From the NCBI RefSeq assembly GCF_020283565.1, contig NC_060059.1, forward strand, positions 39,548,338 to 39,612,337: a stretch of DNA of 64,000 nucleotides, given 5' to 3'. The position numbers were made by a program, and so were the translations under genes. Shown here one piece after another: positions 29,590-41,591 of the stretch (its first letter is position 1; every line of letters starts with the position of its first letter). Below the pieces are notes generated by a model, which was not told the DNA's origin, did no database searches, and was given only the letters and a program-made list of their open reading frames with translations. Source of the stretch: Trifolium pratense (lineage: Eukaryota > Streptophyta > Magnoliopsida > Fabales > Fabaceae).

Positions 29590-32430
29590 ATGATGAAAGG
29601 TTTGTCGGTGGATGAAAATATGTCAAATTTGACATCTGTTTCAAGTGAAATAAGTCCTTCTAATTCAGCAACCAAGAATGGAAAAGCTTCAACAAATCTA
29701 GAACCACAAACCAAAAGGAAGAGAAATCTTCCTGGTCATCCAGGTAATAAATCATACCAATTAAATACTTGTATATACATGTTTTTATTGGTGCAAAACC
29801 CTACTCGGAGAGATCTTTCATATGTGCATGGACAAACCTCCTTTCCTTGGTGGATTTGCAGGCGATCTCTCCGAGTAGGGTTGTCCACCAAGGAGTAGGG
29901 TTACCAAAAACAAAAATATATAGAACATAGGACAATGAATACTTAATACTGGCATTAATTGACACGTAAACACGGATAATAAATTTTAAAAGTAACTAAA
30001 TATAACCATGTATGTTACTGAGACACATTTTTAATCTGAAGTATACATAGATTGGTTGAGTCTCTAAAGTAATTGAGCATTACCTTAAAGAAACCGGCCG
30101 ACATCTTTAATATGAAGTAACAGTGCTACATAGATAGAGTCTTTGTCAACAACCTAGTATCTTCTTATATTTATTGATGTTATATTGTTATACAATTGAA
30201 TTAATATTTGTGGCTGAAATGTTGATTTGGTTTTGTTTTCAGACCCTGAGGCAGAAGTGATAGCTTTGAGTCCCCAAACTTTGTTGGCAACAAACAGGTT
30301 CATTTGTGAGATTTGTAACAAAGGTTTTCAAAGAGATCAAAATCTTCAGCTTCATAAAAGAGGACATAATTTACCATGGAAACTAAAGAAAAGAAACAGC
30401 AAAGAAATCATAAGAAAGAAAGTATATGTTTGTCCAGAATCAACATGTGTTCACCATGAACCTTCAAGAGCACTTGGTGACTTAACTGGAATCAAGAAGC
30501 ACTTTTTTAGGAAGCATGGTGAGAAGAAATGGAAGTGTGAGAAGTGTTCTAAACGTTATGCAGTTCAATCTGATTGGAAAGCTCATTCTAAAATTTGTGG
30601 CACTAAAGAGTATAAGTGTGACTGTGGAACCCTTTTCTCAAGGTAATTAAGAATCTTTATTAGTTTATAATTTGATTATTATAGATCCCAACAACCAAAT
30701 TATTAATCTCATGGCATGTTCAATAGTGAGACAAAAATGCAAAAAGTTGAAGAGTACTTTAAACAGTAAAAAAGTGTGGTTAAACAGTACCTATAATGCA
30801 TGAAAATTGTTGTATGAATATGCAATGTGACATACACATAAGTTCAAAACTACATGGTATACTAAAATAAATGAAAATTTCACCAAAAGCTTACAAGTAT
30901 AATTCAATCAAATTAAAAAGATGAATAAGTGTATTATAGAAAAAGATAAATTATTATATCCCTATGTTAAAAATAATAAAACATACTAGTATTTGTTTTT
31001 TTTTTTGGCATGTATAAAAATTTAAAACGACATTGTACAGAAAAAAAATAATTAAAATGACAACTTAAAAAGTAACGGATGAAATTAATTATGGCATTTT
31101 CGTGAGGTGAGTTTCATTTTTCCATTAAATAATAAAAGTTATCGTAAGGTGAGTTCAAATTCTTTCAGTGTTATTTTATGTGTTGAGTCAGTTCATTCAG
31201 AGCAAAAAAAACTCTGATTTTACATGGCCACCCTCACAAGTGAACAGTAGAATTGATGTCTTCGGAGAAAAGGTATATGATGAGTTAAGGTTCTCTTTGA
31301 TGGTCAATATATAGAATAGAAGCACATATGATATGATAATAAGAGGGCTGACAATGATAAGATAGAATATCAACTTTATCATATTCTATATCTTTTTTAG
31401 CAACAAATAAAAGGATAATCTTATTATGTTTAGTAAATTTTAATAAAATACTACATCTCTTTCCTATTGTTGTATTATAAAATTCACTATATTACTTAAG
31501 GATTCATTTTGAACTTTTTCTGAGGTCACCCCATATTAGAATGTCTCATTATGCTGCATTGCATATTATAATCATTTGTCTGTTTTTTGTTGCAGAAGGG
31601 ACAGTTTCATCACTCATAGAGCCTTCTGTGATGTTTTATCACAAGAGAGTGCAGCACTAAACCCTCTTTTCTCTTCTCATAGTTTCCAACTACCATCCCT
31701 AAAAAAAGAACAAGACTTCAATATTATAAGACCAGAAATAATACCATCATGGTTCCCTTCTTCAAGTACACCACAACAATTACTCCCTACTCATTTTAGC
31801 CATTATCATCAAAACCCTAACCCTACAAATTTGTTTCATTCAAATTTCAACTCCAACAATATTATCACTACTTCTTCTCCTCACATGTCTGCCACTGCTT
31901 TACTGCAAAAAGCATCACAAATTGGTGTAACAGTAAGCAAAACAGAACCTTGCATACCCCACTTAATGCAAACTCACGTGCCTTATATGACTTCACGTGA
32001 TCATGAAATAGTGAATAGTACTGCTGGTTTTTCTCACTATTTGGCTTCATATGGAAATAAAGCTGTTACTAATACAGAAGAATCTTCTCTTTTGCTGCAT
32101 GATGTGATATTTGGTAATGAGAATTCTTCATCACATTCATCACAATTTGAAAGTGTTAATGCTGCTATGAGTATGAGGGGAATGTTTGATCCACAAATAG
32201 ATAATAATAACTTTCAGAGTCAACAATATTCCAATTTTGGTAAAAGCAACATTATTAAGAGTGGTGGTGCCATAGTCAATGATGATGAAATGACAAGGGA
32301 TTTTTTGAGTCTTGGTGCATTTTCACAAAGAGATGACTTGTTGTTTAGTATTTCTGGAATTGATGATCCTTTGGGTTCTTTATCATATGGTAAGCAAAAT
32401 CAAAACCAAACTCCTTGGCGTCGAGGCTAA
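29590..32430 (+). CDS. INDETERMINATE DOMAIN (IDD) C2H2 zinc-finger transcription factor
   Basis: Three exons (29590-29743, 30243-30642, 31596-32430) encode 462 residues. The ID domain is complete: the basic nuclear signal KRKRNLPGHPDPEAEVIALS spans the first junction. Two C2H2 fingers follow (FICEICNKGF...HKRGH and VCPESTCVHH...HFFRKH), then two C2HC fingers (WKCEKCSKRY...HSKIC and YKCDCGTLFSRRDSFITHRAFC, split by intron 2). The C-terminal half has the family motifs SATALLQKASQIGVTVS and TRDFLSLGAF, in a Ser/Asn/Gln-rich context. These proteins act in the nucleus, binding DNA and often partnering GRAS regulators. The intron positions match the usual IDD structure. Which IDD subgroup it belongs to I cannot say. 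Confidence 0.93.
29797..29893. repeat. Perfect 19-bp inverted repeat in IDD intron 1
   Basis: AACCCTACTCGGAGAGATC (29797-29815) is exactly inverted at 29864-29882, with a 48-bp loop. A second pair CCTTGGTGGA / TCCACCAAGG (29847-29856 and 29884-29893) overlaps the right arm. It starts 53 bp after the splice donor. Confidence 0.85.
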
Positions 32431-33237
32431 ACATGGTACGAAGTATATATATTTGTTTAGCAGGAACCCGTGTGACACACATGATTGATTATTCCCTCAC
32501 AACCGATCGAGTTCCTTTCCACGCTGACCAACCACATCTTGCTAGTAGGTTAATCATGAAATTGAATTCAATGTAGTCGGGTTGTTGACACATTCACGCA
32601 ATCAGAAATATTGATAGTCATCCGATCTTGACCAGAAGGGCAAAAAAAAAAAGCAAACTTCAATTTTTGGTTTATATTTTAAAAATATCAAGTTTAAATT
32701 TACACGGTTCCATCTTGATCGAACGACTATCGATGACTGATTGTGTAAATGCGGAGAAGTTTTGACTACAAAGAGAATGTGATCTATTAATCATGACTAG
32801 AGATCGATTAATTTTCTATCCAAAGAGGAATTCAGAATAAATCTATCTTTTTTATTTCGACGCAAGAATAAATCTATCTATGCACTTGATATTTGGAGTT
32901 CTTCAGGAACTTTCTCACTAGCATAATGTGATATCATTTTCTATTAATAAATGTATAATCTTAATAAGTTATGGTTTATGTTCATAATATTTTTTCTATT
33001 TTAAAATTTTTATTTTGATATTTAATATTTTATTATACGTACAAAAAATACAATAGTTAATATGATTTTATCTAATATAAACCTTTAAAAAAGTTCAAAT
33101 GTATATCTCACTATTTTTAGTAAAATTTAATAAAATATTACATCTCTTTTCACTTTTGGTTTAATTAATTTGTAGGTATGTTAACTATTTGAGAATTTTT
33201 TAACAAAATTCCTATACTAAATATTACATTCTTTAAA

Positions 33238-33482
33238 AGAAAGTGAAAGTGAGAGAGGCGAAGAGAACGAGTGAAAGAGGGATAGACAAATAGAGGGGAG
33301 AGAGGCGGTGTAGAAAGAAGGAAATATATGGAGAGTGAGGACGAGGGAGTGAGATCTCTTTTTCTCTCCCTCTCTTTCTCCCTATCTCCCCCTCAGCCAT
33401 TGTTCTCTCCCTCCCTCTCACGTCTCTCTTGCTCGTTCTCTCTTCCTCCCTCCTCGTCTCACTCCCAACCCTCTCTCCCCTA
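33238..33482. repeat. Purine-rich/pyrimidine-rich imperfect inverted repeat
   Basis: 33238-33355 is almost pure G/A on the plus strand and 33357-33482 almost pure C/T. They meet at GGGAGTGAGATCTCTTTTTCTC. Shared words such as AGAGAACGAG appear in inverted form. The minus-strand open frame of Arg/Glu/Ser runs is a composition artefact. Confidence 0.7.
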
Positions 33483-33512
33483 ATCAAATAATTTTTTTAT
33501 GATTAAATTTAG

Positions 33513-33730
33513 TTTTTTTTTTTATACAAAACAGGCCTAAGCTCAAGGAAAAAATAAACTAGACGACAATAATTCTAGGGGTAGCAATCCCCATAGCATC
33601 AGCTAACAGCGTGTTACTCATTTAACTAGACATTGTCATATATGTGAAGTCTAGACCCATGCTCACACCCATATTAACGAGAGCATTCCGCACAAGAGTT
33701 TGTCTCGCGGTAAGAGTGGTAGACTCAACT
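33513..33730 (-). repeat. LINE-type 3'-end fragment
   Basis: TTTTTTTTTATACAAAACAGGCCTAAGC, AATTCTAGGGGTAGCAATCCCCAT and GCATCAGCTAACAG resemble the layout of 60305-60625 (AAGAGGGCTAAGCCC, ATCTAGGGGTACAATGACCC, ATCAGCAGAGAATAA). The T run at the left edge is the complement of a poly(A) tail. The rest of 32431-34720 shows no gene. Confidence 0.5.
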
Positions 33731-34719
33731 AAAAATATATTTAATCATATATAGATTAATATAATTTTTTTTTACGTTGCCATGTTGGTAATAAAAGCCC
33801 ACGTGGAAGTGCCGCATTTGGCTAGATTATGTTAGTCAAATAAGGCTTGACCTTATAATTGGAATAAAAGTGAAAACAAGAACTTTTAGAGGATACAAAA
33901 ATTAGATTTTTTGTTTTATTGAGACTAATTGAAATTTATAGGACCAAAAATTTATTTTTAAATCATGAATATAAGTAGCAATACATTGAGGCGGGGAAGG
34001 TAGTGAGCTAGATTGAAATATAGACGTTCTTGCAAGATTATGAACGACACTTTTAGTTTATCTCTTAGTAAAAGCTAGCAGATTGCAACTAGCATTAAAT
34101 TAAATAAATGACCTATTCCTATTTAAAATGGTCTCAAGTTTGTTAGCATTGAGTGTCATCATTGGTGATGACGTTAACCACATTTTGATAATCACTCTCA
34201 AAATTGAAGACGTTAAAATAATCTCTCACAAATTTTAGATCGAACAATTCAATTCTTGACAAAAAAATAATTAAATTAATCTTTGACATTTTTATATTGA
34301 AGACAAATTAGTCATTGATTCATTCTAATAGAGGAAATAATTTGTCCCCAATATGAAAATGTCAGCGACTAATTTAGGTTTTATTTTTGTTAGCAATTGA
34401 ATTGTGCCGTTTCAAATTTGTGAAGAACTAAAATAGATCTCCACTCTTTACAAATTAGCTTAATTATAGTTTTGACCCATCTATTTTCATCCTTTCACGA
34501 AATTGGTTACCTTATTTATCCTAAAATCACTCATTTTTGGTCCTCCATCGAATTTTTATTATTAAAAATTATGATTTAATATATTTAAAAATTGTTATTT
34601 AAATTATTCTACTATATTAATTATTTATATTTCATTAATTAAATTTTAAAAATGAATAATTTCTGAAATTGAAATTGAAGTGTATTATGGTGACATTGTA
34701 TTGTAATTGTTTTTTTACT

Positions 34720-34724
<5 letters not shown>

Positions 34725-34780
<56 letters not shown>
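34725..34780. repeat. (TA)n microsatellite
   Basis: About 28 uninterrupted TA units ending 102 bp before the start codon of the alpha/beta hydrolase gene, in its promoter or leader. Confidence 0.95.
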
Positions 34781-34782
<2 letters not shown>

Positions 34783-34881
34783 TGCTTATTCTTAAATTTT
34801 TATCTTATAAAAAAAAATGAACATTTGATTGCATTTTGGGGTATGCGAGATAAATTGTGCATTTTGAGTGATTTAGAGGCT

Positions 34882-37800
34882 ATGGCTGATTCTGTTAGAC
34901 AAAGGAGAATGAGCGTAACAAACTCCGACGGAGAAAATCTGGTCGGCATATTACACGATGCGTCTTCCACTTCACTTGTTATCGTCTGCCATGGTTTTCA
35001 ATCTTCCAAGGTTCCTCCTTCTCATTTTACTGTTAATTACTTTTCTTTTTTCATTTTGAGTCATTTATGCTTATGCAAGTGGATAAACTCAAATAAGTCA
35101 ACAAAGCATACCCTAAATGCCCCCTTAAATTAAGGAATTGAGGGGAGATGAAAATGATCTAAACATGAGATTGGATGATTCATTTATGAAGTTCTGAAAA
35201 TTTTCAAGCTTAAATTCAGGGGATGATGAGTGAAAAGAGCTTATTATTGATTAAGAGAATGCCCTATGCATTTATTTTAACTCCCAAGTGAGGGAAGGAA
35301 ATTTTCCTTGCTTAAACATCTACACTAGGTAAAGTAATTTTCTCACTACGCTACGCTACCCTTCTTTTCCCATCCCTGCAGCCTGTAAACCTCCAAAGAT
35401 AGGTTAAGTTCACATATAATTGGCCAAGGTCGTGCTTCTATACTTGGCTTCACAGATTAATTGAAAAGATTCAGTACTTAAAATGATATAGCTATATTAA
35501 ATACATTCAGCAGGAGTGATTATATGTGTTAGTAGCAACTAGTGTTCCTCAGTTAAATCATTTAAAGAAAAATAGTTTCTTTTAGCGTATTCTGCATAGT
35601 TTTAGATTAATATATCTCCAAACAAATTAAATTATGCACTCACTATTGTTAGAGTATGGAGTGCCAATATAGTTGGGATGTCTTTCTATGTAGTGACTAG
35701 TGATACTTTTACATGATAATAACCTTTTTTTTTTTTCCTCAAATAATTAAATTATGCACTCACTATATATTTAGTACTTAAGGATTGAATGATATCTAGG
35801 AAAGGATCCCCATGGTAAACCTTGCTGCTGCTCTGGAAAAAGATGGGATCAATGCCTTCCGATTTGACTTTGCCGGAAATGGGTAAGCTCCTCAGCAAAG
35901 CGGAAAACAGTATTAACTAATGAATTACTAATTTATTAAGGGAAGGAATATAAACATTTCTGTTATGGGTAGTTTAATTTGTTCGGAAAAGATATGCCTT
36001 TTTCTTATCAGTTACTTATTTTTTAGATCTGTGCGGTGGTATGAACTCCAAGAATAATCAGCAACTAAAATTGCAAATTTTTGCCTATGATTGATTATTT
36101 ACATATTATATGAATATTGGGAATACTTATTTATTCTTTTGTAGAACAAGAAATTCAACCATAGAGAATATGCTTACAATGAGTTTGGAGGATTAAGATA
36201 CGACAGTATCGATATGGGAGATAATAAGATAGTGTTTGGTAGACAAGTAAAAAACAGAACATAATAGAAGAAAACGGGACAAAAGGTTTAAAAAATTAAG
36301 AAAACATAACAAAACAGTTCGTTCCTTTCCATTTTATCTGCGTGCCAATGTTACCTAAGGGATCCATGTTAAAAAGCAAAATTCTTTCATAGACTAACTC
36401 TCCTAAATGCTTAAGCAGTTAGTTGAAGGTTCAAGGATGACTTTATTAACTCAAAACAAAAAACAGAAGAAAATTTCAATTGAACAAAGCTGTCCAATCC
36501 CTTATCAAGTGTCTGTTAGGGAAACCCTCTTAACTAGACCACATTCTTTAATCCCAACAGAACTTGAATGTCAAATCTTGTCACATATCAGTTACTGTGT
36601 CAAAGAGACCTCCTTAAAGATACAAGTGTACTGCTGCAACTAAACATATTGTGCAATAGCATAGATTGCAAATAATATATTGTTCCATTCATGGCTTCAT
36701 TCAATTTTTTTGGTCAAGTAGCCTAGTGGCTAGAAATTCCACCCTTAAGGTGAATAAGTGGAGTGTCCGGGGTTCGAACGCCGGCTCCTGCATATATAAA
36801 ATGCGATGTCCCTACCAACTGAGCTAAGCTCATGGGGACTTCGTTCTATTTTTAATAAACTTGGAATGAAGCCACATTTTAAAATAGAACAAAAATCATT
36901 TAATATTGAATTTTTTTTTTGGTTGCTAATCACTCACTAAATTGTTTTCTAGGGAAAGTGAAGGTTCATTTCAGTATGGTAACTACTACAGAGAAGTTGA
37001 AGACCTACGAGCTATAGTCCAACACTTCCGTGAGAAGAAATATGTAATTATTGCAATTGTTGGTCATAGTAAAGGTCAGATTACTGTTATGCACTTATGC
37101 TTATTATTTGAAACTGAATTTTGTAATCGACTAAACAGACAACTTATAAGGGATATTTCAATGGCAGTTTGAAATTGTTTCTCAGAGTTAGGCGTAGCGT
37201 TGATCTATAGTGACGGAAAATTGACCAATATTTGGTAGGGACATGTACAACTTATTGATGAAAACGTTTTTGAAATTATTGGAGAAAATTGTCCGAGTTC
37301 ACATTGACTGAACTGAATATATAACAAATAATTATACAGTTTCAGGGGAGAGTGTAGTTTTCTGTAGGTTTGCGGGGAATGTAGCCTTCTGTAGGTTTGT
37401 AGGTAAATGGAACTGAAGTTCAATGTGAATGTGATTGAATTTCTGTTTGATTCTAAAAAGTGGGCGAAGATCACATTGATTAAACTGAATATATAATAAA
37501 TAATTGTCCAGTTTTATTTTTTGTAGGTTTGCAGGTAAATGGAACTAAAGTTCTCTTTGAATGTGATAGAGTTTTCCATTTACAAGTTTCTCACAGTCCT
37601 CATTTTTCATGTAATTCACACTCACCACTACAATGGTTTCTGCAGGGGGTAACGTGGTTTTGTTATATGCTTCAAAATATAAGGATATTGATACTGTTGT
37701 CAATATCTCTGGCCGGTTTAACCTAGCAAGAGGTATGGAGAGTCGCCTGGGTGAAAATTTTATACAAAAGATCAAACAAGATGGATTTATAGATGTTAAA

Positions 37801-38957
37801 AACAAAAAAGGTGAGCTATGAAATGTAAATATTTGTCAATCATCTATTCATCTATCATTTATTGGTCAACATTTTCTTGCTTCTTTGTTCTTTTGCTGCC
37901 ATGAACATTTTGACTTTATGTTAACAATGAAAAAAAAAGTGAGTTGACTTCTCTCATGGTTCTGATAATATCTATTGTTGGTGTTCAATGGTGACACCTC
38001 TTCATCAGTATGTGGTATTTTTATTCCACAGTTGATATCATCCTTTTCAGCTTCCTCTTGATGCTATTAGAATGTAGAAATTAATAGAGTTAGTTGGTAG
38101 TTAGAGTTGGTTACTCTATTAGTTACTAGTTGAGTTCTATAAATAGAACTAATATATGTACACATTTCATCATCTTTTATTCAATAATTCAATATGAATA
38201 CTCAAGGTTTTTCCTTCATATCAAGCTGTCAAGCTTATTTCTATAAATAGAACTAATATATGTACACATTTCATCATCTTTTATTCAATAATTCAATATG
38301 AATACTCAAGGTTTTTCCTTCATATCAAGCTCTCAAGCTTATTTCTCTTATGAGATTCATCTTCAACTCTTTGATCCCGTGATTTCTAACAGATGCTACA
38401 TTTTACTACTGACTGCTAAAAGCTACTGAAGACATTGTCTACAGTCTTCGCTTCTTGTCAATTTACTTCAAATTTAACCAGTCTGATTGACATATACCTT
38501 TTCTTGTGGTAGGGAAGATTATGTTCCGTGTTACTGAAGAAAGTTTAATGGACCGTCTAAATACTATAACCCATCTTGCCTGCTTATCCATCCCTGAAAA
38601 TTGCAGGTAAGGTTTGTGATTACATCTAATAACATGCATCTCATAAAATTTGAAACCAAACAGTTCTTCATGTTTTACTGTTACTTGTCACTTGATCGAT
38701 ATTGAAACAGGGTGTTGACAGTTCACGGATCCATGGATGAAACTGTACCTGCAGAAGATGCTTTAGAGTTTTCTAAGTTCATCTTAAATCATGAATTGTG
38801 CATCATAGAAGGGGCTGATCATGAATACACTTATCATCAAGATGAATTGACCAGCTTAGTTTTGGAATTTATCAAGGTTCATAATGATAAGGAAAACAAT
38901 ACATCTAAGCAGACACGATTTGGAAGAGTAGATAAACCTATCCATTCACGATTCTAG
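34882..38957 (+). CDS. Alpha/beta hydrolase (serine esterase/aminopeptidase S33-like)
   Basis: Six exons (34882-35010, 35800-35882, 36953-37074, 37646-37810, 38513-38606, 38711-38957) give 279 residues with all junctions in frame. The start MADSVRQRRMSV was chosen because upstream in-frame sequence runs into the (TA)n repeat. Motifs of the fold are present: HGFQSSKERIP as the oxyanion/strand 3 region, FDFAGNGES, and the nucleophile elbow GHSKGG (Ser110, split by intron 3). The triad acid is probably Asp207 in GSMDETVP, and the His is His235 in GADHEYT. No signal peptide or membrane segment, so cytosolic. The substrate cannot be told from sequence. Intron 2 holds a SINE and intron 4 a solo LTR. 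Confidence 0.9.
36706..36838 (-). mobile_element. tRNA-derived SINE, best-preserved copy
   Basis: On the minus strand: A box TTAGCTCAGTTGGTAGGGACA, then TTTATATATGCAGGAGCC, then B box GGCGTTCGAACCCCGG, then ACTCCACTTATTCACCTTAAG and a 3' tail ending in A-rich sequence (the T run at the left edge). The two pol III boxes are about 35-40 bp apart, as in a tRNA. It lies in intron 2 of the alpha/beta hydrolase gene. Confidence 0.85.
38060..38396 (+). mobile_element. Solo LTR with 104-bp internal tandem duplication
   Basis: A 5-bp target duplication GATGC (38060-38064 and 38392-38396) flanks a 327-bp LTR that starts TATTAGAA (mutated from TGTTAGAA) and ends TTCTAACA. A 104-bp unit starting TCTATAAATAGAAC at 38136 is repeated almost exactly from 38240, so the LTR carries two TATA boxes. 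It lies in intron 4 of the alpha/beta hydrolase gene, in sense orientation. Confidence 0.85.
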
Positions 38958-40194
38958 TCCTTGCAGAATATGTGGATCCAGTCCCTCGTTTTAATATATC
39001 ATTCTACAAATAAAGATGGACAGTACTAACCAGGCAGCCAATAATTTTTAGCTGTCGCAAGTCAAAGAAAATTGACCAATATTGCCCAAGTTTCTCATTA
39101 TTGGACCTCAACAATTGCACGTCTGACAAGTACTACTGCATCATTATTGCCAGGTTATCTATCTGACATTAAACTCTTATTGTTGCTGTTAAAGAGTTTA
39201 TGCTCTTGCATTTACTGTCAGTTTTGATATCATGAATGTCAACACCGCTCATCTGGTAGATAGAACATATAAAAGAGTGAAAGTGATTTATATGCATTCA
39301 CTGTTGATTTATCTCGTGAGTTTGAACTTCGAACGCCACTCGCCTGGTAAATAGAACATATGTTGATTGAATTGTTGTTATCATAAGTGAGCAGTCACAG
39401 TCACAGCCAATGTGTAATTGAATGGCAACTACCAGAAGTCCATAACAATTAATCTCAGAGACAGGGACAGAGCAAGAAGTCTAAGTCAAGTTAGGCCCAA
39501 GACAGTGTTATCTATGAGACTTGACCAGAAAAAATTAGGACACTTACTTTAGTATGACAAACATGTTGCTAAAAGCAGGAAGGGGGCACATAATATTTTT
39601 ATCCTACATACTGAAAACTGGAGGGGCACACAGTACTATGTTATTGCATTATCAAAGTGAAGTTTTTAGGGGGGGTCATGGTGTGCTTCCCCTTAGATTG
39701 GCCCCTGCTTGCTTGGAAGCTGACTGTTATTACAGAGTTGATAGGACAGACTACCTACTACAATACTTCTTTTACAGATTTACTTTTGGCCACAACATTT
39801 TGCACACTTCATTCAGAAATGGAAATTAATGTTCAATGATAATCATGAGTCACACACTACATGTTGAGCTCAATTTTGTTTTGAAGCTCAATGTGATATC
39901 ATGGCCATACACTTCATACAGAAACAAACGTGATTTGTCTTGTTTGCATTATATGACTCCTCACTTTTCGTGGCTATATTAAAGATATGATTTGTTGTTG
40001 AGTATGAATGAAATGAGTTAACAATAGGAAAATGTTAATGTCTTCGAAACACTTGTTAAGAAAACAAATAAAGTAATATAATTTTAAAAGGAAAATGTTA
40101 AATAGTATCATCGGGGTACTAGTTAAGCTTATTAATAAGAAAATTATGTTTTGGAACTTGTCTATCCAATACTTTAAAAGTGTATTTTTTCTTA

Positions 40195-40290
40195 GCATGA
40201 GTAACCGGGGTTCGAACTCCGGTCCTGATGTCCGAAACTAGTAATTTTGACATTTCTATCAGTTGAGCTAGGATTTGTGGACGAAACTTC
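40195..40290 (-). mobile_element. tRNA-derived SINE-like element, truncated
   Basis: Minus strand: CCTAGCTCAACTGATAGAAATG (A box), then ACTAGTTTCGGACATCAGGACC, then GAGTTCGAACCCCGG (B box). The A-to-B spacing is about 50 bp, as in the copy at 8252-8394. Confidence 0.65.
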
Positions 40291-40599
40291 CTTCTTTATT
40301 TTTTGTTTAAAAGTTAAAGTTAAAGTTGTAGGAGAATGAAAAAAGGAAAATAAATTAAAATAAAATGAAGAGGAGAGAAGTGAATTATGTGGCTGAAGAT
40401 ATTTTGCATAGACATAAGCATCTTCAGGTGGCATATTCTAAAAAGCTAATCGTGACACTAGGTTGCGACAGATTCAACTTTCTGTTGGTCTCATTTCATA
40501 CTTTTGGCATGATTGTTTTTTTTAAGGAAAATGTTAATGAGTCTTTTAGGAATATTTTTTAAGAAGTTTCAAAATATGTTAGAGTATGTATTAAATGAA

Positions 40600-40692
40600 T
40601 TTTATTTATTTATTTATTTTTTTATAATGAATTGGGGATCGAACTCAGAATATTATCAAAAGCTTTTACCACTAGACCAAATTTAATGACTT
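40600..40692 (-). mobile_element. tRNA-derived SINE-like element of a second type
   Basis: Minus strand: TTTGGTCTAGTGGTAAAAGC (A box of the tRNA-Gly/Asp style) and CTGAGTTCGATCCCCAATTC (B box). Flanked on the left by a T-rich tract, the complement of a tail. Confidence 0.6.
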
Positions 40693-40825
40693 TATTTTTT
40701 TATATTTACAATAGAGCTAATGAGAATTAAATCTAAGACGAATTACTTAGTTAAGATAAAAAATTTAAAAAGTCCTTTTTTTTAACGCAATTTTTAAAGA
40801 GCACTTCCGCATTAACAAGACCCTG

Positions 40826-40827
40826 AT

Positions 40828-40862
<35 letters not shown>

Positions 40863-40864
40863 TT
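40826..40864. repeat. (TTTA)n microsatellite
   Basis: About nine to ten uninterrupted TTTA units. Confidence 0.9.
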
Positions 40865-41191
40865 GTATTAAAAGTACATTTCTCCCCTCAATTTGTGCTC
40901 CACTTGTTGCCCCTGCCCCCTTCTATTCTAATTTCCTTTGGAGTGCACCAAACGTTCCAAATTTCCAATGTTTGCTTATGTTGCTCAACGTGACTAACGT
41001 TCATTCATTCCCTCTTATCTTCTTCGAAGACAACTTTTAACATTTTATGGCAAAGAAAATATGTTATCTTATAGTATTTATTTTCAGTGGACAGACTGTA
41101 TTATTTACAGCTAATAAACTCCTCCTTTGATAGATGTATTTATGCATAAATTGTTTGCTGTCTTATAATCTTGTAGCTGTAGCTCGACTCA

Positions 41192-41262
41192 TTTTTTTTG
41201 TCAAGTAGTTAAGGTGGATAAGTAGGGTTTGAACTCCGGCCTCTATATAAGAATTACAATAT
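41192..41262 (-). mobile_element. Truncated SINE fragment
   Basis: TTTTTTTGTCAAGTAGTTAAGG, GGATAAGTAGGGTTTGAACTC and CGGCCTCTATATAAGAATT follow the copy at 36706-36838, with an internal deletion between CAAGTAG and TTAAGG. Confidence 0.6.
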
Positions 41263-41277
41263 GTCTCTTTTACTTTA

Positions 41278-41591
41278 AGCGTGTGTTTGGTTCTGCGGCG
41301 GAGAGAATTGATTTTGGCAGAATTGATTCTGTAAAATTGATTCTGGCCAAAATTGATTTTAAGCTGAAGTGGTTTATGTTTGGATATATTCATGAAAAAG
41401 TGATTTGAACAAAAAATTTGAGTGTAAAAATCAATTCTAGAATCAGAAGCTACGATTTCTAACTTCAAGTAGAATCAATTCTTGAGGCAGAATCAATTCT
41501 TCTTTTGAGAAATCAAACAAGTCAGAATCAATTTTACACGTCCAGAATCAATTCTGGATACTCCAGAATTGAAATCAAACATACACTAAAC
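41278..41591. mobile_element. MITE with AATTGATTCT/AGAATCAATT motifs
   Basis: The left end GCGTGTGTTTGGTT and the right end AATCAAACATACAC are inverted. TAA trinucleotides just outside (41276-41278 region and 41587-41589) could be a PIF/Harbinger-type target duplication. The body has many copies of CAGAATTGATT and its complement. A related half-copy lies at 57095-57265. Confidence 0.65.

Noticed and set aside
29590..29898. 102-residue frame continuing past IDD exon 1
   Set aside because: It reads through the intron into the hairpin; the splice donor at 29744 restores the family sequence.
33233..33487. Minus-strand 84-residue Arg/Glu-rich open frame
   Set aside because: Produced by the purine-rich half of the inverted repeat; no codon bias, homology or splice context.
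39554..39839. 91-residue and 60-residue overlapping frames
   Set aside because: No recognised domain, no splice or promoter context, atypical composition; region appears intergenic.
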